Shown here piece after piece: positions 59,183 through 64,000 of a DNA stretch of 64,000 bases. Made by a program: the position numbers and the translations under genes. Each line of letters starts with the position of its first letter. The first letter of the stretch is position 1. Location of the stretch: the NCBI GenBank assembly GCA_031546845.1, contig JAVBJT010000023.1:62001-126000 (forward strand). The letters are read 5' to 3'. A model generated the notes under the pieces. The model did no database searches and was not told the DNA's origin. It worked only from the letters and a program-made list of their open reading frames with translations. Source of the stretch: Azoarcus sp031546845. GTDB lineage: Bacteria; Pseudomonadota; Gammaproteobacteria; Burkholderiales; Rhodocyclaceae.

Positions 59183-59998
59183 TCACACCGCTGCGGCCTC
59201 GGCTTTCAGTGTGCGATCCAGCTTGCGATGAATGAGTGACACCAGCGCCAGGATGTCCAGTGCATCCTGCTCGGACATGGGCCAATTGGTTTTTGGCACG
59301 TGAGCAAGCGGGTTTCGCACAGCGCCGAAGAGGCCTACCAGCAGGTGGGCGAAACCCTTCTGTTCGCTCTTTTCGGATTCGTTGGCGAGTGAACCGAGAA
59401 CCAGAATCGGGTTCTGCGTTGAGAACGCGCGGCTCACCAGTTCCGCGCCATCCATCGTGAGGCCCGACATCAAGCGGATGCGCTCGGCAACGCCTTTGGT
59501 GGACTCAAAGACAGCATGGAAGTAATTCTCGTCCAACAGTTCGGCGCGGCAGTAACTGAGCACCTCGGCATGGACATTGCGGCTTTCCAACGCAGCCTTC
59601 AGCCGACCAGCCCGGGCGCGCGCTGCATCCAGCGTGGTGGCTTTGTCGACATACCCCACCTTGCCATCATCACGGACGCAAAAGCCCGAGAATGCAAGCA
59701 CCACGTTCAATTCGTCGCGCCGCCACCGGAACGTGCCAGGGTCACGCGCATAGTTGACCGGGTTCATCGCGCGATTGATCAGCATGATCAGATGATTACC
59801 GATCTGGTGCTGGTTCTGTGCTTGCGCCAGCGCGTTGAACAGTCGTTTCCACTTGGTGATGCCAGGAGACACGTCGGCGATCTCGATCTCCTGCAGCAAT
59901 CGCTCGATCTGGGGGCCTGTCAGGCCCCGCTCGGTATCCGCAAGGATCCGGCAAGCAGCCTCCAAGTGTTGGGCGTTGAAGGGTTCAATACGATCCAT
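59183..59998 (-). CDS. TIGR02391-family (Hypoth_ymh) protein, HEPN-like
   Basis: The 271-residue product has an N-terminal helical part (ITKWKRLFNALAQAQNQHQIGNHLIMLINRAMNPVNY), a second segment (YFHAVFESTKGVAERIRLMSGL) and a C-terminal motif VGLFGAVRNPLAHVPKTNWP with R228 and H233, the R-x4-H pattern of HEPN ribonucleases. This is the layout of the TIGR02391 (Ymh) family, which is frequent in defence and phage-exclusion contexts. Its target is unknown. It may be co-transcribed with nothing visible; the antitoxin gene follows on the same strand upstream by 26 bases. Confidence 0.82.
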   Translation of the reverse strand: MDRIEPFNAQHLEAACRILADTERGLTGPQIERLLQEIEIADVSPGITKWKRLFNALAQAQNQHQIGNHLIMLINRAMNPVNYARDPGTFRWRRDELNVVLAFSGFCVRDDGKVGYVDKATTLDAARARAGRLKAALESRNVHAEVLSYCRAELLDENYFHAVFESTKGVAERIRLMSGLTMDGAELVSRAFSTQNPILVLGSLANESEKSEQKGFAHLLVGLFGAVRNPLAHVPKTNWPMSEQDALDILALVSLIHRKLDRTLKAEAAAV

Positions 59999-60024
59999 GG
60001 GGATGGGGTCGGCAAGCCTGTGGT

Positions 60025-60366
60025 TCAGGCGTGCGACACGACAGACTCGGCGGGCGCAACGGACAAGCGCATACCGACCGCATGCAGCACGGCCAACAAG
60101 GTTTTTAGCGTCGGATTGCCCGTCGGCGACAGTGCCCGGTAGAGCGCTTCGCGGGTAATGCCTGCTTCCTGGGCGACCGTCGCCAGTCCGCCATAAGCCT
60201 CAGCCACGTCGCGCAGAGCGAGCAGGCCGACAGCGCGATGCTCCGGGTTGTCCAGTTCTTCCAGCGCGGATTTCAGGTACTCCACCGCAAAGCCTCGATC
60301 GGTACGCAGTTCTGCAATGGTGGCCTCGCCATGGGAGATCGAGGCGGCATGTTTGCGATTGCTCAT
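60025..60366 (-). CDS. Antitoxin, HigA/Xre-type addiction module antidote
   Basis: The 113-residue protein has an N-terminal part that should bind the toxin (MSNRKHAASISHGEATIAELRTDRGFAVEYLKSALEELDN) and a C-terminal helix-turn-helix AYGGLATVAQEAGITREALYRALSPTGNPTLKTLLAVLHAVGMRLSV, as in the putative addiction module antidote family. Its start overlaps the toxin stop (ATGA) with GGAGAAATAC upstream. It is in the reversed toxin-antitoxin order of HigBA-type systems. Confidence 0.9.
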   Translation of the reverse strand: MSNRKHAASISHGEATIAELRTDRGFAVEYLKSALEELDNPEHRAVGLLALRDVAEAYGGLATVAQEAGITREALYRALSPTGNPTLKTLLAVLHAVGMRLSVAPAESVVSHA

Positions 60367-60686
60367 GTATTTCTCCGTTTCCAGTCCAGCCAGTAGTCCT
60401 TGGCCCGCTTGATGTCCGCATCCTGTGAGCGTTTGTCGCCGCCACACAGCAAGATGACCAGCGCCGTGCCGTGCCGGCCGATGTACACGCGATAGCCGGG
60501 GCCGATGTCTTCGCGCAGTTCCAAGACACCCTCGCCGACCGGCTTGATGTCACCAAAGATGCCCAAGGACACCCGCCGGAAGCGGATTTCCAGCTTCGCC
60601 CGAACCCGCGCATCCCGTAGATCGGCCAACCAGTCGGTCAGCGGCACCGCGCCATCTGCACGTTGGTATCGCAGGACTTCAATCAT
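60363..60686 (-). CDS. RelE/ParE-type toxin of a HigBA-like module
   Basis: The 107-residue protein, MIEVLRYQRADGAVPLTDWLADLRDARVRAKLEIRFRRVSLGIFGDIKPVGEGVLELREDIGPGYRVYIGRHGTALVILLCGGDKRSQDADIKRAKDYW, has the compact RelE-like fold of phage-derived Gp49/HigB killer proteins. Conserved basic residues (RFRRVS and GYRVYIGR) fit ribosome-dependent mRNA cleavage. It precedes the antitoxin in an operon with an ATGA overlap. Confidence 0.9.
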   Translation of the reverse strand: MIEVLRYQRADGAVPLTDWLADLRDARVRAKLEIRFRRVSLGIFGDIKPVGEGVLELREDIGPGYRVYIGRHGTALVILLCGGDKRSQDADIKRAKDYWLDWKRRNT

Positions 60687-60698
60687 GGTTTGCCTTTC

Positions 60699-60726
60699 AT
60701 TGTAACTTATAAATCACACACATCAA
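60699..60726 (-). promoter_or_regulatory. Promoter of the toxin-antitoxin pair
   Basis: On the minus strand, TTGATG (60721-60726), a 16-base spacer and TACAAT (60699-60704) form a plausible -35/-10 pair. The -10 ends 13 bases before the toxin ATG at 60686, leaving a very short leader. Confidence 0.55.
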
Positions 60727-61121
60727 GAGGGGCGCCTCCATGCCGCAAGCTCACTCGCGTAACGGTCGCGCGCATGCAACCGGGCGGGTGCGCGTTTGCC
60801 GTCCTTGCGATGCCGAAACGGCTTGTCGGTGGCGACCGGACTCTTTGGCTCCGGTGTCCTCGGATGTCAAATTTGATCATTGGGTTGGACTTTGACCAGG
60901 GGCGATAGCGCACATCAAACCTGTCACCTCCAGCCGCAATCGCCTGAACCGGCGGCAAATGCGCTCGGCGGCGGGTGGGAACGCCTTGAACTGGCAGGCA
61001 TATCGACGGATTCTGGACAGGCTTTCCTCGCCCCATCGGGGCACCCTGGCCTCGCAGCCAGCGCCGCAGTCGATACCTGCCTACGTCCAGGCACGCCCAG
61101 CGTGCCCGGCTCATTCCCCTC

Positions 61122-61154
61122 GGGAACACCGTTCCCCCGGGAACCGGTGTTCCC
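61122..61154 (+). promoter_or_regulatory. Leader inverted repeat, copy 1
   Basis: GGGAACACCG pairs with CGGTGTTCCC, and TTCCC / GGGAA pair inside it. The repeat ends 10 bases before the ribosome binding site (GGAG) of the gene at 61175. A diverged copy with the same plan lies at 63909-63941. The two leaders also share the ribosome binding site context GGAGAACACCATG. Confidence 0.75.
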
Positions 61155-61174
61155 GCCACTTCACGGAGAACACC

Positions 61175-61699
61175 ATGCCAACACCCTGCAACACCGGCGC
61201 CGATACGGAAAGCAACCGGGAGCGCAACGACATCGGCCTCACGCCCTACCCGCACCTGCCGCTATGGGCGAAAGTCGCCATCGAGCGGCTGGACGCCGCA
61301 AGCGAATTGCGCACGCAGCGGCAACTCGACGAATTCCTGGATGCCTACGCGAAGACGTACGGCGCGAGCGTCGACGAGGACACGCGCGCATCGGCCCGGC
61401 ACATCTGCCGCCACCGTTTCGCCGGCACGTACACCGAGCCGGACACGCCCGAGGAGATTCCGTCCGGCACGCTGCGTCTGGTCAAGCTCGCACGTGAGGG
61501 CGCACTGAGCGCCGGAGACCGGGTGGCGACGCGGCGGCTTGGGGAATGCGAGGTCACGCGCATCCACACGCCGTATTCCATCGAGGTCCACGCCACGGCC
61601 AGCGGCCAGCACTATCTGCTCAGTGGCCTCTATTTCGGAGCCGACGCGCGCGTCATCTCGACGCCGGCGACGGTCCGCGAAAGCGATCGGGGTTCCTGA
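61175..61699 (+). CDS. Hypothetical protein of the element
   Basis: The 174-residue product starts MPTPCNTGADTESNRERNDIGLTPYPHLPLWAKVAIERLDAASELRTQRQLDEFLDAYAKTYGASVDEDTRASARHICRHRFAGTYTEPD. It has a helical N-terminal half and a C-terminal half with SAGDRVATRRLGECEVTRIHTPYSIEVHATASGQHYLLSG, which resembles a small SH3/KOW-like beta fold. The family is not recognised. It has a strong ribosome binding site and a leader hairpin. The frame upstream of 61175 is not supported. Confidence 0.7.
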   Translation: MPTPCNTGADTESNRERNDIGLTPYPHLPLWAKVAIERLDAASELRTQRQLDEFLDAYAKTYGASVDEDTRASARHICRHRFAGTYTEPDTPEEIPSGTLRLVKLAREGALSAGDRVATRRLGECEVTRIHTPYSIEVHATASGQHYLLSGLYFGADARVISTPATVRESDRGS

Positions 61700-61747
61700 T
61701 GAGCTAACGCGCAGGCCGCACACAGCTTTTCAAGCTTCTCCCCTCTG

Positions 61748-61766
61748 CGGACACGCCTTGTCCGCG
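61748..61766 (+). promoter_or_regulatory. Leader hairpin before the next gene
   Basis: GCGGACA and TGTCCGC pair around a 5-base loop. It ends 40 bases before the ATG at 61807, whose ribosome binding site is AAGGAG. It follows the same pattern as other leaders of this element. Confidence 0.6.
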
Positions 61767-61806
61767 GGACTTGGCTCCGCAGCTTTCCTTCTGAAGGAGT
61801 CACCAT

Positions 61807-62496
61807 ATGGCAGATACCTACTACGACGCTACCGGCGTCCTGACGCTCGACCGGGTCACCCCTGTCATCACCGCATTGTTCGGCGCATTTGCCCTCGACG
61901 AGAGTTATCCCGGAAATGGGCGCGTCTATATCGCCAAGCTCTCCGGGCGCAACGATCCACAGTGGGACGGCATCCGCGACGCGCTGGCGGAACTGGCCGC
62001 CCACCTTGGCCTGTCCGCTCTCGCAGAAAGCAGCCCCGATATCAAAGTTCTGCTGAAGCAATTGGCCGGGCATTTCCATGCCGGCAACGAGACGGTGCTC
62101 AACGAGTTGATCGACAGCGGCCACTTCGAAGACGAGGCCGATCTTCAGGTGCTGTTCGAGATCGCGGCCTGCCTGGACGACGGCCACGGACTGCGCGCGA
62201 TCGAGATCGAAGGATGCTGGCGCTGCAGCAGACCCGTGCTGTTCGAATTCGGCGGCGACGGCCTTTTCGTGTCCCGGGAAATCACGTTACACGGCTCATC
62301 TTCTCAAGCGCTGGAACTGGGCCAGGCGTTGTATGACGCACTGGCAACCGGTCACTTGGACGAAGCCACCCGTGTGCTCGCAACGCATGCCGCCGGCGCC
62401 CTGATCGGCATCCATGACGGCGCTATCCGCGAAGCGCTCAGACGAAGACTGGCGCGGCGCCTATTGGAGGACGACGTACCCACGCTGCTCACCTGA
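61807..62496 (+). CDS. Hypothetical protein of the element, 229 residues
   Basis: The product starts MADTYYDATGVLTLDRVTPVITALFGAFALDESYPGNGRVYIAKLSGRNDPQWDGIRDALAELAAHLGLSALAES. It has a central helical region (VLLKQLAGHFHAGNETVLNELIDSGHFEDEADLQVLFEIAACLDDGHGLRAIEIEGCWRCSRPVLFEFGGDGLFVSREI) and a C-terminal helical segment. I do not recognise a domain. A strong terminator follows, so the gene is probably monocistronic. Confidence 0.75.
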   Translation: MADTYYDATGVLTLDRVTPVITALFGAFALDESYPGNGRVYIAKLSGRNDPQWDGIRDALAELAAHLGLSALAESSPDIKVLLKQLAGHFHAGNETVLNELIDSGHFEDEADLQVLFEIAACLDDGHGLRAIEIEGCWRCSRPVLFEFGGDGLFVSREITLHGSSSQALELGQALYDALATGHLDEATRVLATHAAGALIGIHDGAIREALRRRLARRLLEDDVPTLLT

Positions 62497-62508
62497 GCGG
62501 CATTTTTT

Positions 62509-62543
62509 GGAGCCGGTCCTGCGGGATCGGCTCCTTCTTTTTT
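62509..62543 (+). terminator. Rho-independent terminator
   Basis: GGAGCCGGTCC pairs with GGATCGGCTCC around a small loop, followed by TTCTTTTTT. It lies 12 bases after the preceding stop. Confidence 0.88.
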
Positions 62544-62583
62544 AAGGCGGCCGCCTGATGACGCGAGAACTCACCCTTCGGGC

Positions 62584-63348
62584 GTGGCTACCCGAACCAC
62601 ACGATTCCGGCTGTGGCTGGCCCCGAAATCGGCGCACTCTGCACTGAATTCACGCTCGCGGAAAAAACCTGTCAGCCCTACGGTGACGACTCACCATCCA
62701 CCGCGCCACACTGCCGTGTTGCCTGCCCTGTTTCGCCGCCGCCGCCGCGCCCAGCTCATCAGCCGCATCGCCAAACTGCACCTGGCCCTGGCACAGACCG
62801 ACCGCGCGCTGCACCAGGATGAATTGACCGCACTGCTCAACCGGCGGGGATTTCGGCGCGCCTGCGATCTGCACCCGGAACGCCCACCCCGGGTGCTCTC
62901 CTGCGTGATGATCGATCTCGACGATTTCAAGTGCATCAACGACACGCACGGCCACCTGGCGGGTGACGTGGTGCTGATGCACTTCGCCATCGCGCTCAGA
63001 CGCCTGCTGCGCCCCGACGATACGGTCGCCCGATTCGGGGGAGACGAGTTCGCGCTGCTGCTCGCGGGAGCCGAAGGGCAGGACGTCGAACGCATCCTGC
63101 TGCGCATTCAGGACGATCTATTTCAAAACCCTTGCGCAATGCTTTCCCAACGCTTGCGGCTCAGGTTCTCGGCCGGTATTGCCGAATGCGGCCCGGAAGA
63201 ATCTCTGCCGCTGGCGCTGACAAGAGCGGATGCGGCATTGCTCGCGGCCAAGCGTCGCGGCAAGGGCTGCATCGTCCGAGCCTGTGCAGACGACACGCCA
63301 ACGCGTCCTGGACCGACTCCAGGAGACGCCGCCGCTCAACGCCCCTGA
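62584..63348 (+). CDS. GGDEF diguanylate cyclase
   Basis: The product (up to 254 residues) has a basic N-terminal region (FRRRRRAQLISRIAKLHLALAQTDRALHQD) and a GGDEF domain: ELTALLNRRGFRRACDLHPE, VLSCVMIDLDDFKCINDTHGHLAGDVVLMHFAIALRRLLRPDDTVARFGGDEFALLLAG, and RLRLRFSAGIAECGPEESLPLALTRADAALLAAKRRGKG. The active-site motif RFGGDEF is intact, so it should make cyclic di-GMP. There is no sensor domain or membrane helix. The start codon is uncertain: GTG 62584 is the longest, and internal GTG codons are possible. Confidence 0.8.
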   Translation: MATRTTRFRLWLAPKSAHSALNSRSRKKPVSPTVTTHHPPRHTAVLPALFRRRRRAQLISRIAKLHLALAQTDRALHQDELTALLNRRGFRRACDLHPERPPRVLSCVMIDLDDFKCINDTHGHLAGDVVLMHFAIALRRLLRPDDTVARFGGDEFALLLAGAEGQDVERILLRIQDDLFQNPCAMLSQRLRLRFSAGIAECGPEESLPLALTRADAALLAAKRRGKGCIVRACADDTPTRPGPTPGDAAAQRP

Positions 63349-63528
63349 AACCCGCTCAGGACCGGCGGCTTCAAGATCGCGTTCCATGACGGCGTGTTCT
63401 TGATCGACAACGGTTCGATCGCGCCGCGTTATCCACAATTCCTGTGGGCAACCCTGGGGGCAACGGCATCGGGCGGTATCGCGACGCCAATGGAGAACGA
63501 GCCGGACGAGTCATTCGCTGAAAAATAG
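63349..63528 (+). pseudogene. Coding-like in-frame remnant after the GGDEF gene
   Basis: The frame directly after the GGDEF stop codon stays open and reads NPLRTGGFKIAFHDGVFLIDNGSIAPRYPQFLWATLGATASGGIATPMENEPDESFAEK before TAG. It has coding-like composition but no good start codon near its beginning, only internal GTG and TTG. It could be the C-terminal remnant of a lost gene, a short gene with an unusual start, or a product of stop-codon readthrough. The family is not recognised. Confidence 0.4.
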
Positions 63529-63739
63529 GGCGCAGCGCCCCTCACGACGGCAAGCAGGCGACCGCCACCCGCACGAGGCGCCGACGTTCGACCTTTGCGG
63601 GTGGTGACCGTCTGAGGCCCGCCGCGCCCGATTGAAGGGCCCTGCAGGCAAGCCCATACTGAAATCGCTTTCTGCGGACATCGTGTCTGCACAGCCTTCG
63701 ACACCGCCCATCGCGGGCGGCTTGAAGTCCAGCATCGCT

Positions 63740-63762
63740 GGCGTCGCGGTCGTTACCCGCCT
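63740..63762 (+). repeat. Copy 2 of the 23-bp element repeat
   Basis: GGCGTCGCGG plus TCGTTACCCGCCT matches 49411-49433 with one mismatch. A related inverted word, GCGGGTGGTGACCGTC, lies about 150 bases upstream (63596-63611). Confidence 0.7.
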
Positions 63763-63878
63763 TATCGACACCAGGTCTTCCTGGCCGGCTGGCCGTTTCT
63801 GACGGCCCGCCCCGCTATCCGCATCGGTTCGTCCGATCGAGCACCCTGGCAACGCCGCAAGGCATAGCCACCGAGCCG

Positions 63879-63898
63879 CTTTGTCCTCACGGACGAAG
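63879..63898 (+). repeat. Copy 2 of the 19-bp repeat, forming a hairpin
   Basis: CTTTGTCC pairs with GGACGAAG (one G-T pair) around a TCAC loop. The sequence matches 46896-46914 with one mismatch, but only this copy has a full stem. Confidence 0.65.
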
Positions 63899-63908
63899 CA
63901 CCCCGAAC

Positions 63909-63941
63909 GGGAACACTTCCCGTGCGGGGATCGGTGTTCCC
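63909..63941 (+). promoter_or_regulatory. Leader inverted repeat, copy 2
   Basis: GGGAACAC pairs with GTGTTCCC and, inside, TTCCCG with CGGGGA. The plan and sequence resemble the repeat at 61122-61154. It ends 21 bases before an ATG at 63962 with AAAGGAG in between. Confidence 0.75.
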
Positions 63942-63961
63942 TTTTTCCAAAGGAGAACACC

Positions 63962-64000
63962 ATGTTCGCATCGATCGCAACCCGATCTGTCGCACCCCTG
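63962..64000 (+). CDS. Start of a gene cut by the window edge
   Basis: ATG at 63962 follows AAAGGAG with good spacing, and 13 codons (MFASIATRSVAPL) are open to the edge. The leader matches that of the gene at 61175. Too little sequence is present to name it. Confidence 0.55.
   Translation, partial: MFASIATRSVAPL

Larger units (their letters stand above)
60687..61174. other. Intergenic region upstream of the toxin gene and of the next plus-strand gene
   Basis: I see no gene here. The minus-strand toxin promoter lies at 60699-60726. The plus-strand gene at 61175 has its leader hairpin at 61122-61154. The middle part (60727-61120) contains open frames on both strands without ribosome binding sites or domains. 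Confidence 0.5.
42644..64000. mobile_element. Accessory region: defence island plus PRTRC plasmid/ICE-like element
   Basis: Everything right of the tRNA-Ser is accessory in character: HNH proteins, an AAA ATPase, an integrase, two toxin-antitoxin pairs, a PRTRC cassette and an HU-like protein. The left boundary at the tRNA 3' end is typical of integrative elements. The right boundary and any attachment-site copy are outside the window, and conjugation genes are not seen, so whether this is one element or two (42.6-46.9 and 46.9 kb onward) is not settled. Confidence 0.6.

Noticed and set aside
63511..63963. 150-codon minus-strand frame at the right end
   Set aside because: No domain or ribosome binding site; it spans the repeats and leader hairpins on the plus strand. 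Its RRVTTATP segment is just the translated 23-bp repeat.
42644..64000. CRISPR array or cas genes in the accessory region
   Set aside because: No series of spaced direct repeats and no Cas-like protein was seen; the repeats found are pairs only.

Overview
This 64 kb window is high-GC proteobacterial DNA. The gene set (ubiX, mutY, maf/rng, ruvA, recG, mutS, class I fumarase, acs), a THxN-family PEP-CTERM protein and an IPTL-CTERM-like protein, and DUF2802 and fliW genes point to a betaproteobacterium, perhaps Rhodocyclales or Nitrosomonadales. That placement is inference; no rRNA or species marker is present.

Positions 1-42,500 look like core chromosome. In order they hold: small envelope proteins, ubiX, a LON-domain protein and mutY (1-3.1 kb); a flavin reductase and unknown genes (3.3-5.9 kb); a beta-oxidation block on the minus strand, with fadL, a FadN-type hydroxyacyl-CoA dehydrogenase/hydratase, a thiolase, an enoyl-CoA hydratase and a YciA-like thioesterase (5.9-12.4 kb); a plus-strand run maf, rng, UbiA-family prenyltransferase, ruvA, GNAT (12.7-17.0 kb); a PEP-CTERM gene behind a sigma-54-type promoter; DUF2802, SPOR, fliW, ridA and recG (19.5-23.9 kb); a spermidine-synthase-like gene and mutS; a YwqK/MORN-type repeat protein facing a seven-repeat IPTL-CTERM-like protein; then fumarase. 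From 32.6 to 42.5 kb is an acetate-type module: acs, a small membrane protein, a symporter-histidine kinase resembling CrbS, a single-domain CheY-like regulator, a degenerate kinase fused to a DnaQ-like exonuclease, and a VC_2705-type sodium:solute symporter.

A tRNA-Ser(GGA) at 42,554-42,643 marks the change to accessory DNA that runs to the right edge. First come an HNH-like protein, a pRiA4b ORF-3 family protein and a two-gene AAA ATPase/HNH operon that resembles Septu-type defence. From 47 kb onward is a plasmid- or ICE-like element. It carries an actin-like PRTRC protein D, a divergent tyrosine recombinase, mqsRA, and a full PRTRC cassette transcribed ParB-E-C-F-B-A-ThiF. It also carries an HU-like protein, a TIGR02391 (HEPN-like) protein, a HigBA/RelE-type toxin-antitoxin pair, two unknown genes and a GGDEF protein. 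No conjugation genes and no right attachment site are seen, so the element continues beyond the window.

The most notable content is the PRTRC cassette. It combines the parts of a ubiquitin-like pathway (Ubl-like C, E1-like ThiF, E2-like B with a candidate cysteine, JAMM peptidase A with all metal ligands) with DNA-segregation parts (ParB and the ParM-like D). Many genes of the element also have a GC-rich hairpin placed directly upstream of the ribosome binding site, and several short non-coding motifs recur in the element.
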